A stretch of 64,000 nucleotides of DNA from Bradyrhizobium sp. MOS002 (GTDB lineage: Bacteria > Pseudomonadota > Alphaproteobacteria > Rhizobiales > Xanthobacteraceae), in NCBI RefSeq assembly GCF_003020115.1, contig NZ_PYFX01000001.1, positions 511,501 to 575,500 on the forward strand, written 5' to 3'. Shown here piece by piece: positions 26,313 through 35,816 of this stretch. Each line of letters begins with the position of its first letter. The stretch's first letter is position 1. The position numbers and the translations under genes were made by a program. A model generated the notes under the pieces. The model saw nothing but the letters and a program-made list of their open reading frames with translations. It did no database searches and was not told the DNA's origin.

Positions 26313-26338
26313 AACGACGGGAGGCCTTCGCTGGATCA
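26313..26338 (-). promoter_or_regulatory. Predicted ECF sigma-E promoter 3
   Basis: On the minus strand: TGATCC (26338-26333), 16 bases, CGTT (26316-26313), 55 bases before the DUF2177 start. Same element as at 22964, 24338 and 27280. Confidence 0.75.
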
Positions 26339-26414
26339 CGCTGCGCCCTCGTTCCGCCTTGCCGCGCAACCCCGTCACGCCCTTGAACCAGATCGCGCGG
26401 CGCCGGACGTCCGA

Positions 26415-27221
26415 TCATTCCGGCGCCTGTTTGGGCGGTCGTGGAAAGAACGCGCTGGTGCGTGCCTGATAGTCCCGATATCGGCGGCCGCGGGATCGAA
26501 GCATCTGGACCTCGAGCGGGGGTATTCCGGTCACGTGCACGAGTATCCAGTACATGATCGCCGGCGCAATCAGGCTCGCCCAGCCCCATGCGTAGCCCGG
26601 CGACAGCGCGATGACCGGGTAGGCGAGCCATCCGAGCCATTCGAAGAAATAATTCGGATGACGCGACCAGCGCCAAAGCCCGATATCGCAGACCAGGCCC
26701 GCGTTTGCCTTGTGGCGCTTGAAGCCCCGCAATTGCTCGTCGGCGATCGCCTCGCCTGCAACGGCCGCAAGCATGATGGCGGCGCCGGCATAGTCCTGAA
26801 GTCCCAACCCGGTCCGTGGAGCGTGTGCAGCCAGGAAGACCGCGAATGGCAGCGGGACCGAGACGAAGGCCTGCGACTGCAGGAATGCGAACATGCGGAG
26901 CGGCGCCCGCGAGCCCCATTCCTGGGCATAGCTGGCATATCTGGGATCGTCGATACCCGCTGCGGCGCGGCGGGCGATATGCGTCCCGAGCCTCGCCGAC
27001 CAAAGCAGCACCAGCCCGCCCACGAGCATCTGGCGCACTGGCAGCGCCTCGCCGAACGGCAAAAGGGCCGCAACCGCCCCGACGAGGCCGACGGAGAAGG
27101 TCCAGATCGTATCGACCCACCCAGAATTGCCCGTTCGCTGCTGAACGATCCAGGCCAGCCCCATCAACAGCGACAGGGCAAGCGCGATGCCGGCGATGAT
27201 CAGTATTTGCAGGAAATCCAT
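26415..27221 (-). CDS. DUF1295 steroid-5-alpha-reductase-like membrane protein
   Basis: A 268-residue membrane protein of the DUF1295 family, related to steroid 5-alpha reductases and isoprenylcysteine methyltransferases, and so possibly a lipid-modifying enzyme. Seen: six or more hydrophobic segments, the family GNSGWVDTIWTFSVG near residue 30, and the C-terminal cofactor region GLWRWSRHPNYFFEWLGWL, then PLEVQMLRSRGRRYRDYQ. It is convergent with the DUF2177 promoter region and divergent from the flavoprotein operon, and it has its own candidate promoter at 27248-27275. Confidence 0.9.
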   Translation of the reverse strand: MDFLQILIIAGIALALSLLMGLAWIVQQRTGNSGWVDTIWTFSVGLVGAVAALLPFGEALPVRQMLVGGLVLLWSARLGTHIARRAAAGIDDPRYASYAQEWGSRAPLRMFAFLQSQAFVSVPLPFAVFLAAHAPRTGLGLQDYAGAAIMLAAVAGEAIADEQLRGFKRHKANAGLVCDIGLWRWSRHPNYFFEWLGWLAYPVIALSPGYAWGWASLIAPAIMYWILVHVTGIPPLEVQMLRSRGRRYRDYQARTSAFFPRPPKQAPE

Positions 27222-27247
27222 GTCCTCACCATAAGCAAACTTGGATC

Positions 27248-27275
27248 CTTACGTCCGCCTTATGCCCCGGTTTCA
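27248..27275 (-). promoter_or_regulatory. Candidate variant ECF promoter for DUF1295 gene
   Basis: On the minus strand: TGAAAC (27275-27270), 16 bases, CGTAAG (27253-27248), 26 bases before the ATG. Spacing and -10 match the TGATCC promoters; the -35 differs. It may belong to the second sigma factor or be a weaker site of the first. Confidence 0.45.
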
Positions 27276-27279
27276 CGGG

Positions 27280-27305
27280 TGATCCACGCCGTCCGCTGGA
27301 ACGTT
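27280..27305 (+). promoter_or_regulatory. Predicted ECF sigma-E promoter 4
   Basis: TGATCC (27280-27285), 16 bases, CGTT (27302-27305), 118 bases before the flavoprotein start. It is back to back with the candidate promoter of the divergent DUF1295 gene, with only 4 bases between the two -35 elements. Confidence 0.72.
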
Positions 27306-27423
27306 TCCTCAAGCGCATGTGGACGGGTCAGCTATTAGAGCTGTCCTGAGCCGGGCGACGATCGACATTGGCCCGAACCCGGATGTTCCGGCCGTCGCTG
27401 GTGGTATTGGGGGGCGACAAGAC

Positions 27424-28737
27424 ATGCGTTTGGCGGTGATCGGGACGGGAATTGCTGGCAATGCCGCCGCATGGCTCCTGTCAGAGCGTCATGCCGTGAC
27501 CGTCTACGAGCGGGAATTGCGACCGGGTGGACACAGTCATACAGTACGCGTTGACTACGATGGCGAAGAGATCGACGTCGACATCGGCTTCATCGTTTTC
27601 AACGAGCCGAACTACCCGGAATTGACGTCTCTGTTCGCGCACCTGGGTGTGAAGACCGAGGAGACATGCATGAGCTTCGCGATGTCGGCCGACCATGGCC
27701 GATTCGAATGGCGGGGTGGCGGCGAGACCTTCCTTCAGGTCGCCTCCGGCCTGTTTGCCCAGCCGCGCAACCTCTTCTCCCCCTCGTATTTTCGCATGCT
27801 GGCCGAGGTCCGCCGCTTCAATAAGGAAAGCGTCTCCGACTTGCGGGCTGGCCGGCTCCAGAACCTCACACTCGGCGAATATCTGCGCCAGGGAGCGTTC
27901 AGCCCGCGCCTGTTCAGCGATTATCTGGGACCGATGGGGGCCGCCATCTGGTCGTCGCCCTCGGCCGAAATCCTCGCCTTTCCCGCGGAAAACTTCATCG
28001 CCTTTTTCGACAATCACCGGCTGTTGCATCTGGATCGGCCGCTCTGGCGGACCGTCCAAGGCGGCAGCCGGCGCTATGTCGAGAAGCTCACGGCCAGGTT
28101 CAAGGCCAGCATCCGGCTCGGCTGCGCGGCGACGTCGATCCATCGAACCGAGCATGGGGTGACGATCGGCGACAGTCACGGCCATCAGGAATCCTACGAC
28201 GCTGTCGTGATGGCCTGTCACAGTGATCAGGCTTTGGCGATGCTGTCGGATGCCGACCCACGCGAGAGATCCATTCTCGGCGCGATCCGTTACGCGCCAA
28301 ACACGGCCTATCTGCACCGCGACCTCAGCCTCATGCCGAAACGCCGCAACGCATGGGCATCCTGGAACTTCCTGCGCTGGCGACGCGAAACGCCTGCCCA
28401 GAATGACGTCGCCGTGACCTATTGGATGAACCGGCTGCAGGGCATCGACGACAGCAAGCCGCTATTCGTCAGCCTCAATCCCCCTTGCGAGCCGGCGCCT
28501 CATCTCACTTTCGGCAAGTTCACATTCGCGCATCCACAATATGACGCGGGCGCGTTTGCCGCGCAGAGGAACCTGCCCGAAATCCAGGGACACCGCCGTA
28601 CCTGGTTTTGCGGCGCGTGGACCGGCTACGGATTCCATGAGGATGGCTTGCGTTCCGGCATCGCCGTCGCCGAGGCACTTGGCAGTGCGGTGCCGTGGCG
28701 ACGGTCCGGCGCGTTGCTGGCGCAGGCTGCTGAGTAG
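27424..28737 (+). CDS. FAD/NAD(P)-binding flavoprotein (COG2907 type)
   Basis: A 437-residue flavoprotein of the amine-oxidase/phytoene-desaturase fold. Seen: the dinucleotide motif RLAVIGTGIAGNAAAWLL at the start, YERELRPGGHSHTV, then VDIGFIVFNEPNYPEL, and the C-terminal FCGAWTGYGFHEDGLRSG flavin-binding end. The ATG at 27424 follows a G-rich run at about 10 bases. In R. sphaeroides a homologous sigma-E operon (RSP_1087-1091) acts in membrane fatty-acid modification, including furan fatty acids; I cannot say which step this enzyme takes. First of three genes with DUF1365 (3 bases on) and the CFA-like gene. Confidence 0.9.
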   Translation: MRLAVIGTGIAGNAAAWLLSERHAVTVYERELRPGGHSHTVRVDYDGEEIDVDIGFIVFNEPNYPELTSLFAHLGVKTEETCMSFAMSADHGRFEWRGGGETFLQVASGLFAQPRNLFSPSYFRMLAEVRRFNKESVSDLRAGRLQNLTLGEYLRQGAFSPRLFSDYLGPMGAAIWSSPSAEILAFPAENFIAFFDNHRLLHLDRPLWRTVQGGSRRYVEKLTARFKASIRLGCAATSIHRTEHGVTIGDSHGHQESYDAVVMACHSDQALAMLSDADPRERSILGAIRYAPNTAYLHRDLSLMPKRRNAWASWNFLRWRRETPAQNDVAVTYWMNRLQGIDDSKPLFVSLNPPCEPAPHLTFGKFTFAHPQYDAGAFAAQRNLPEIQGHRRTWFCGAWTGYGFHEDGLRSGIAVAEALGSAVPWRRSGALLAQAAE

Positions 28738-28740
28738 AAC

Positions 28741-29523
28741 ATGTTGCAACCGGGCGCTCCAGAACGAACGGCGACGTCATCTGCAGCCGCGCTCTACCTG
28801 GGCCGCGTGATGCACACGCGCATGCGGCCCGTGCACCACAGGTTCGCCTACCGGGTCATGAACCTGCTCATCGACCTCGACCGGCTTGATGAAGCGGATC
28901 GCCAGTCTCGCCTGTTCGGCGTCAATCGCGCATCACTCTTCAGCTTTCACGAATCCGATCACGGCAAGCGTGACGGGGCATCCTTGGGCAACCATGTGCG
29001 ACGCCTGGCCGAACAACGCGATATCGATCTGTCGGGAGGGCGCATCCTCCTTTTGTGCTATCCGCGGGTCTTCGGCTACGTGTTCAATCCGCTTTCGATC
29101 TACTTCTGCTATGGCAGCCACGGCAATCTTGCGCTGCTGATCTACGAAGTCCGCAACACTTTTGGCGAGATCCATTCCTACGTCCTTCCGGTCGAGGATG
29201 CTGCTGCCGGCGGTGCCATACGACAATGCCAGGCGAAAGAGTTCTACGTCTCGCCATTCATGGAGATGCAAACGAGCTATCGCTTCACCATTGCCCCGCC
29301 CGACCAGCAAGTGAAGGTCAGAATCGTGCAGTCCGATGAGCATGGCGCTATATTTACGGCCGCATTCTCCGGGCAGCGTCGCCCGCTGACCGGCCGCTCG
29401 CTGTTGGCGACGCTCGTCACCCTGCCACTTCTCACCTTCAAGGTCGTCGCGGCCATCCATTGGGAAGCGATCCGGCTTTGGCTGAAGAATGTTCCTTACG
29501 TTCCCCGTCCGAACCAACGCTGA
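28741..29523 (+). CDS. DUF1365 family protein
   Basis: A 260-residue protein of the DUF1365 family. Seen: the opening ALYLGRVMHTRMRPVHHRFAY, then LLCYPRVFGYVFNPLSIYFC and IYEVRNTFGEIHSYVLP, and EFYVSPFMEM, all diagnostic. A hydrophobic stretch near the C-terminus (LLATLVTLPLLTFKVVAAIHW) suggests membrane contact. It starts 3 bases after the flavoprotein stop and ends 10 bases before the CFA-like gene. In the cognate operon of other alphaproteobacteria these three genes travel together; the reaction of DUF1365 is not established to my knowledge. Confidence 0.92.
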   Translation: MLQPGAPERTATSSAAALYLGRVMHTRMRPVHHRFAYRVMNLLIDLDRLDEADRQSRLFGVNRASLFSFHESDHGKRDGASLGNHVRRLAEQRDIDLSGGRILLLCYPRVFGYVFNPLSIYFCYGSHGNLALLIYEVRNTFGEIHSYVLPVEDAAAGGAIRQCQAKEFYVSPFMEMQTSYRFTIAPPDQQVKVRIVQSDEHGAIFTAAFSGQRRPLTGRSLLATLVTLPLLTFKVVAAIHWEAIRLWLKNVPYVPRPNQR

Positions 29524-29533
29524 ATGTGAAGCC

Positions 29534-30751
29534 ATGGACCTCGCAGCCACTCACCAGACCGCTCGCTTCGATGACGTTCCCTTGCTCGCGCGGCTCGCGC
29601 TCCGGCTTGCCTCGCGGCTCAAGCTCGGCACCGTGGATGTTCGCCTTCCCGACGGCAGAACGGTGGTGTTGCGGGGAACGCATCCGGGTCCGGCGGCGAC
29701 CATCGAGCTCAACACCTACGCGTTCGCGCGAAGCCTGGTCCTGGGCGGCGATATCGGCATGGCCGAGGCTTACGTTCGCGGCGATTGGAGCACGCCGGAT
29801 CTCTCCCAGCTGCTTTACGTGTTCTGTCTCAACGAGGACCTGGTCGACAGCGCCTTCGCCGGCAATGCACTGGTCCGGCTTTGCCGGCGCGCGCTGCATC
29901 GGTTGCGCCGAAACACGCGACTGGGATCGCGGCTGAACATCCACGCCCACTATGATCTCGGCAACGAGTTCTTTGCGGCTTGGCTCGATCCGAGCATGAC
30001 CTACTCGTCGGCATTGTTCTCGCCCGAGGCGACCGACCTGCTCGCCGCTCAACGGCACAAATACGAACAGCTGGCGCAGGCGATCGAGCTGCGGCCCGGC
30101 CATACCCTGCTTGAGATCGGATGCGGCTGGGGCGGCTTCGCCGAATATGCCGCCAAAACTTGCGGCGCCAAAGTCTTGGCGCTCACCATCAGCAAGGAGC
30201 AGCACGCATTCGCCAGCCGGCGAATCCACGAAGCCGGACTCGGCGAAAAAGTCGAGGTCCGGTTGCAGGATTATCGCGATCAGGACGGGCAGTTCGACCG
30301 GATCGCCTCGATCGAGATGATCGAGGCCGTCGGCGAACCGTTCTGGCCGACATACTTCAATCAACTGCATCAACGGCTCAAGCCGGGCGGCCTTGCCGGA
30401 ATCCAGGCGATCACCGTCCGCGACGAGCTCTTCGACAGCTATCGGCGGCGCGTGGACTTCATCCAGAGATACATTTTTCCGGGCGGGATGCTGCCTTCGC
30501 CGAATGTCCTGCGCTCGCTCGGCGAACGCGTGCAGATGCCCCTGATCCGCGAGCGGGTCTTTGGACAGGACTATGCCAAGACGATCGCGGTCTGGCGAAC
30601 GAGCTTCGGCCATGCCTGGTCGGACCTGACCTCGCTCGGGTTCGACGAGCCGTTCCGGCGGCTGTGGGAATATTACCTGTGCTACTGCGAGGCAGGTTTC
30701 AGGGCCGAAAAGATCGACGTCCGCCAACTGGTATTCGCGCGCCGAAGCTGA
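29534..30751 (+). CDS. Cyclopropane-fatty-acyl-phospholipid synthase family methyltransferase
   Basis: A 405-residue SAM-dependent enzyme that should modify the double bond of unsaturated acyl chains in membrane phospholipids, giving cyclopropane or methylated chains. Seen: an N-terminal lipid-binding part, the conserved NIHAHYDLGNEFFAAWLDP entry, SAM motif TLLEIGCGWGGFAEYAA near residue 195, and SIEMIEAVGEPFWPTYF, then GLAGIQAITV. The ATG at 29534 was chosen because the upstream frame overlaps the DUF1365 end. In R. sphaeroides the equivalent enzyme methylates vaccenoyl chains en route to furan fatty acids, a plausible role here. Confidence 0.92.
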   Translation: MDLAATHQTARFDDVPLLARLALRLASRLKLGTVDVRLPDGRTVVLRGTHPGPAATIELNTYAFARSLVLGGDIGMAEAYVRGDWSTPDLSQLLYVFCLNEDLVDSAFAGNALVRLCRRALHRLRRNTRLGSRLNIHAHYDLGNEFFAAWLDPSMTYSSALFSPEATDLLAAQRHKYEQLAQAIELRPGHTLLEIGCGWGGFAEYAAKTCGAKVLALTISKEQHAFASRRIHEAGLGEKVEVRLQDYRDQDGQFDRIASIEMIEAVGEPFWPTYFNQLHQRLKPGGLAGIQAITVRDELFDSYRRRVDFIQRYIFPGGMLPSPNVLRSLGERVQMPLIRERVFGQDYAKTIAVWRTSFGHAWSDLTSLGFDEPFRRLWEYYLCYCEAGFRAEKIDVRQLVFARRS

Positions 30752-30815
30752 CGAGACCGTCGAGCCGCAGTCGCCCCTGCCGGGAGGAGCCCTATCGCCT
30801 GCTTGAGTGAGCGAA

Positions 30816-30891
30816 TGGTGCCCAGGGGCGGAATCGAACCACCGACACTGCGATTTTCAGTCGCATGCTCTACCAACTGAGCTACCTGGGC
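30816..30891 (-). tRNA. tRNA-Phe (GAA)
   Basis: A 76-base tRNA including an encoded CCA end. Acceptor GCCCAGG pairs with CCTGGGC, the D and T arms (GTTCGATTC) are present, and the anticodon loop CTGAAAA carries GAA. It follows yacG on the same strand, its usual place in this order. Confidence 0.97.
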
Positions 30892-31076
30892 GTGCTCCAA
30901 AGAGGGGCCAAAGCCCATCGAGCGGGCGGTTTATAGTGGGCTGAAGGCTGCCTGTCCACCCACGCTTCGCCGATGGCTTCGCGGGGTGCGGCCCGGCTGT
31001 GCACAAGGCGGAACGTGGCTTGGCCGAAACGGCGCGCAGCGGCGCATCGAGAATTTAAATAATTGATACAACAGGG

Positions 31077-31259
31077 TTATTCTTCCCCATCCGCCTCGTC
31101 ATCCCGGCCGGGAATGACATAGGAGCCCTTCAGCCAGCGGTTCAGATCGACATCGCGGCAGCGGGAGGAGCAGAACGGGCGGGTGGCCTCGGCCTGCGGC
31201 TTGCCGCAGATCGGGCAGGTTTTGAGGGTGCTTGCGGGCTTTTTCACCGGGTCGTCCAT
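31077..31259 (-). CDS. yacG: DNA gyrase inhibitor YacG, zinc protein
   Basis: A 60-residue zinc-finger protein that in E. coli binds DNA gyrase and blocks its activity. Seen: the four zinc cysteines in CPICGKP and [15 protein letters not shown], followed by the typical end GSYVIPG. An acidic tail finishes the protein. It follows maf with a 154-base gap on the same strand and precedes tRNA-Phe; the block DUF2948-hisD-UPF0262-phosphatase-maf-yacG-tRNA-Phe is a known order in this group of bacteria. Confidence 0.93.
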   Translation of the reverse strand: MDDPVKKPASTLKTCPICGKPQAEATRPFCSSRCRDVDLNRWLKGSYVIPGRDDEADGEE

Positions 31260-31413
31260 GAGGTGCTCAGCTTACACATGCGAGCCAGCTCAAGGGCCTG
31301 CCGCAAAAGGGGTTCCTCCGGCGGAGGCGCAAGCATCCTGGCCAGGTGCCGCCGGGCAATTCTACTGTGCATGGGGTTGTTTTCGAGATTTTTTGCAGGA
31401 GCGGCTTGTCGGC

Positions 31414-32043
31414 TCAGATGGCGGTGGCGTTGAGCCAGCCGAAGCGGATCGGGAAACCTTCGCCGCCAAGCAGCGTGGTGGTCTCGTACAGCGGCAGGCC
31501 GACCACGTTGGTGTAGGACCCCACCATCTTGACCACGAACGAGCCGGCGATGCCCTGCACGGCGTAGCCGCCGGCTTTGCCGCGCCATTCGCCGGAGCCG
31601 ATATAGGCCTGGATGTCGTCCTCCGAGAGGCGCTTGAAGCGGACGCGGGTCTCGACCAGGCGCTGGCGGAAGGCCTCGCGCGGCGTCACCAGCGTGATCG
31701 CGGTGTAGACGCGGTGGTTGCGGCCCGACAGCAGCCGCAGGCACTGCGCAGCCTCGTCGACGAGATTGGCCTTGGGCAGGATGCGGCGGCCGACCGCCAC
31801 CACCGTGTCGGCGGAGAGGATGAAGGCGCCGCGCAGCTCGTCGTCGAGTTGCACCGATTTGAGTGCCGCATCCGCCTTGGCCCGCGCGAGCCGGTTGGCG
31901 CAGGCGCGCGGCAGCTCGCCCCGCTTCGGCGTCTCGTCGACGTCGGCAGGCCGGAGCGCATCCGGCTCAATGCCGGCCTGGTTGAGCAGCGACAGGCGCC
32001 GCGGCGAACCGGAGGCGAGAACGAATTTGGGGCGGCCGAGCAT
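31414..32043 (-). CDS. maf: Maf family nucleotide pyrophosphatase
   Basis: A 209-residue Maf protein, which hydrolyses non-canonical or canonical nucleoside triphosphates to monophosphates and has been linked to division. Seen: the N-terminal [19 protein letters not shown] signature, then [23 protein letters not shown], and [22 protein letters not shown] near the C-terminus. Gene length is normal. No clear ribosome site precedes the ATG at 32043. It sits between the phosphatase gene (153-base gap) and yacG in the hisD block. Confidence 0.95.
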   Translation of the reverse strand: MLGRPKFVLASGSPRRLSLLNQAGIEPDALRPADVDETPKRGELPRACANRLARAKADAALKSVQLDDELRGAFILSADTVVAVGRRILPKANLVDEAAQCLRLLSGRNHRVYTAITLVTPREAFRQRLVETRVRFKRLSEDDIQAYIGSGEWRGKAGGYAVQGIAGSFVVKMVGSYTNVVGLPLYETTTLLGGEGFPIRFGWLNATAI

Positions 32044-32196
32044 CAGGTGATTTGGGGAATGAAGCAGGGGGTGAATTGCGCGCGGAACCTATCGGACGGG
32101 GGCTGATTTCACAACCCGGGAACCCGGACATTACTGATTCGACGGGCACGGGATGCGTGTGCCTGCAGTCTGTGACGCGGGTGTTACGGCCGAATG

Positions 32197-32664
32197 CTAC
32201 CCGTTCGCCGCGCCCACCTTCGAAAACCGCCGGCGGATGCGCATCAGGAGCTGATCGCAGACGTCGCGGTAGGCGGCGAGCTTCTGGTCGCGGCTGCCTT
32301 CCATGGTGGTGGGATCCTGCGTCGGCCAATACTCGACGTCGGCGGCAAGCGTCCGGGTCAGCTCCAGCGCCTTGTGATGCGCCTCCGGCGAGAGCGTGAT
32401 GATGAGATCGAAATTCAGCCCCTCCCAATCCTCCAGCTCCTCGAAGGTCTGCGGCTTGTGGGTGGAGATGTCCTGGTCGAGCTCGGCCATCACAGACACC
32501 GCGAACGGGTCGAGCTCGCCGCGCCTGGCGCCGGCCGACTTCACGTAGAGGCCTTGCGGAAACATGTGCCGCAGCAGGCTCTCGGCCATCGGCGAGCGCA
32601 CGCTGTTCATGGCGCAGGCGAACAGCACCGATTGCGGATCGCGTGCGCGTGGCGGACCCGCCAT
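32197..32664 (-). CDS. Low-molecular-weight protein phosphatase family
   Basis: A 155-residue enzyme of the LMW tyrosine phosphatase / arsenate reductase fold. Seen: the phosphate loop C-x5-R in FACAMNSVRSPMAES near residue 17 and the general-acid loop DPTTMEGS near residue 116. The true substrate is unknown; the genomic place, between UPF0262 and maf, rather than near ars genes, argues against arsenate reduction. It begins 5 bases after the UPF0262 stop, so both come from one transcript. Confidence 0.9.
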   Translation of the reverse strand: MAGPPRARDPQSVLFACAMNSVRSPMAESLLRHMFPQGLYVKSAGARRGELDPFAVSVMAELDQDISTHKPQTFEELEDWEGLNFDLIITLSPEAHHKALELTRTLAADVEYWPTQDPTTMEGSRDQKLAAYRDVCDQLLMRIRRRFSKVGAANG

Positions 32665-32669
32665 CGCGC

Positions 32670-33163
32670 TTAACCCTTCCAGTGCAGAACGGTAATGAGC
32701 GTGAACAGCCGGCGCGAGGTCTCGAAATCGACCCGCACCTTGCCCTTCAACCGCTCCTGCAGCGTGCGCGAGCCCTCGTCATGGATGCCGCGGCGGCCCA
32801 TGTCGATGGCCTCGATCTTGTCCGGCGTCGCCGTGCGGATCGCCTGGTAGTAGCTGTCGCAGATCATGAAATAGTCCTTCACGATCCGCCGGAACGGCGT
32901 CAGCGACAACAGATGCGCGACCACGGGTGTGCCGTCTTCGCGGCGGATGTCGAACATCAGCCGGCTGCCGGTGATGCCGATATGCAGCGTGAACGGCCCC
33001 TTCCCGTCCGCGCCCTCCGGCGCGAACAGGTTCTGCTCGATCAGATCGTAGATCGCGATCGCGCGCTCATGCTCGATGTCGGGCCCGGAACGGCCGATCG
33101 AGTCCTCGTCGAGCGTGACGCCGACGATGCGATTCTGCGAGTCGTCCTGTTCGGGCGGCTGGG

Positions 33164-33167
<4 letters not shown>
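32670..33167 (-). CDS. UPF0262 family protein
   Basis: A 165-residue cytosolic protein of the UPF0262 family, restricted to alphaproteobacteria and of unknown function. Seen: family stretches [30 protein letters not shown] (first third), [15 protein letters not shown] and [20 protein letters not shown]. It starts within the hisD stop (ATGA, 4-base overlap), so it is translated with histidinol dehydrogenase. Confidence 0.93.
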
Positions 33168-34459
<1,292 letters not shown>

Positions 34460-34611
34460 CTTGGCTTCTAACTGGTTTTTGGGGGCGCGGTTTGGCTCAC
34501 CAAGCCTCTGCTCAATGGCGCGGCGGGGAAGCTGCGTCAACCCTTGGGCCGGGCCGTTCCCCTCCGGCGTCATCCTGGCGACAGCGGAATGCGTGGCCTT
34601 GGCATGCCACC

Positions 34612-35049
34612 TCACCCCTCCCCTTCAGCCTCCAACCCCGTCCCCAGCTGATCCGCTCCCAGATCAGTCAGCTCGCATTCCAGGCATTCGACGTCGAGGC
34701 GGATGGCGCCGCCTTGGGCAAACAGGAGCAGCGCGCTCCCGCCGGGGGCGTCCTGGCCGTGGAATTCGATACCGACGAGGTCCATGATCGTGTCCGGCGC
34801 GTCGAGGTCGATGTTGCGCGACTTGCAGGCGAGCACGCGGTCGAAACGAAGGGCGGCCACCAGCCTGCGCGGCTCGGCATCGCCGTCAAGCGTCTGCTCC
34901 CAGTCCAACCGGCTCATGCCGACAACCAGCCGCTTTTCGCTTTGCCGCCAGATGATGTCCGAGGGCTGCACGCGGGCGTCCTGGACGTGGGCCGAGATCA
35001 CGGAGAGGTCGTCGGCGTCGAGTGCGATCAGTTTGAGCTGGGGAGACAT
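34612..35049 (-). CDS. DUF2948 family protein
   Basis: A 145-residue cytosolic protein of the DUF2948 family, function unknown, commonly encoded just before hisD. Seen: KLIALDADDLSVISAHVQDA at the start and LDLVGIEF-like and LLFAQGGAIRLDVECLECEL stretches near the end. The ATG at 35049 gives the typical N-terminus; GGAG is rather far (about 12 bases). It is the first gene of the minus-strand housekeeping block. Confidence 0.9.
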   Translation of the reverse strand: MSPQLKLIALDADDLSVISAHVQDARVQPSDIIWRQSEKRLVVGMSRLDWEQTLDGDAEPRRLVAALRFDRVLACKSRNIDLDAPDTIMDLVGIEFHGQDAPGGSALLLFAQGGAIRLDVECLECELTDLGADQLGTGLEAEGEG

Positions 35050-35130
35050 CGACGGCGCTTTCTCCTTCGGGCAGACGGGGCTCAACGCGCGCGGGCGGCG
35101 AAATTTCCCTAGAACTAACGCCCCACGGGA

Positions 35131-35790
35131 CTAGAGGCTATTGATATCCTCCATCTCCAGCACCTTTCGCGGATACCCCTCCCGCGCAACCCGGATCATG
35201 GCGCGGCCGACCTGCTCGGTCGAGGTGACGAGCCGCGGCGAGAGCCGGCGCAGCACAGACCACAGTGGCCAGCTTGCTGTATACACGGCCTGCACCCACG
35301 CCGTCTTGGAGCGGGCACCGTGGAGCGGCTGGATCGCACCCGGCCGGAACATGTAGGCCGTCCTGAACGGCAGCTTGAGCAGATCGTTCTCGGTCTTGCC
35401 CTTGATCCGCGCCCACATCCGCGAACCCTGCTCGGTGGAATCGGTGCCGGCGCCCGTGACATAGACGAATGTCATCTGCGGATTGAGCCGTGCCAGCGCG
35501 GTCGCCGCTGCGAGCGTGAGGTCATAGGTGAGATGGCGGTAGCGCTCCTCGCTCATGCCGATCGAGGAGACGCCGAGGCAGAAGAAGCAGGCGTCGAAGC
35601 CGGTGAGCTGCGCTTCGATCGCCGAGTAGTCCGTGAAATCGCCATGCGTGATCTCCGTGAGCTTGGCGTTACGTACGCCGGTCGGGCTGCGGCCGACCAC
35701 GAGCACGCGATCGATGCCGGCATCGACCAGGCATTCGCGCAAGACGCCCTGCCCGACCATGCCGGTCGCGCCGAAAATGATGATCTGCAT
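35131..35790 (-). CDS. NAD(P)-binding atypical SDR protein
   Basis: A 219-residue Rossmann-fold protein of the NAD(P)H-binding / NmrA-like type. Seen: IIIFGATGMVGQGVLRECL at the N-terminus binds the cofactor; FVYVTGAGTDSTEQGSRMW and AYMFRPGAIQPLHGA are typical of the small oxidoreductases of this family. GGGAGG is 6 bases before the ATG at 35790. It follows the SDR gene at 36755 after 26 bases, so the two share a transcript under the TetR-type operator upstream. Substrate unknown. Confidence 0.87.
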   Translation of the reverse strand: MQIIIFGATGMVGQGVLRECLVDAGIDRVLVVGRSPTGVRNAKLTEITHGDFTDYSAIEAQLTGFDACFFCLGVSSIGMSEERYRHLTYDLTLAAATALARLNPQMTFVYVTGAGTDSTEQGSRMWARIKGKTENDLLKLPFRTAYMFRPGAIQPLHGARSKTAWVQAVYTASWPLWSVLRRLSPRLVTSTEQVGRAMIRVAREGYPRKVLEMEDINSL

Positions 35791-35816
35791 CGGGACCTCC
35801 CCGACAGGCCCGCGGC

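Noticed and set aside
31244-31372. 42-residue open frame overlapping the yacG start
   Set aside because: No ribosome site, no conservation signal, overlaps yacG by 16 bases; more likely chance.
32044-32196. Possible infA between maf and the phosphatase gene
   Set aside because: infA is often near this block, but the gap is 153 bases, too short for IF-1, and no frame matches.
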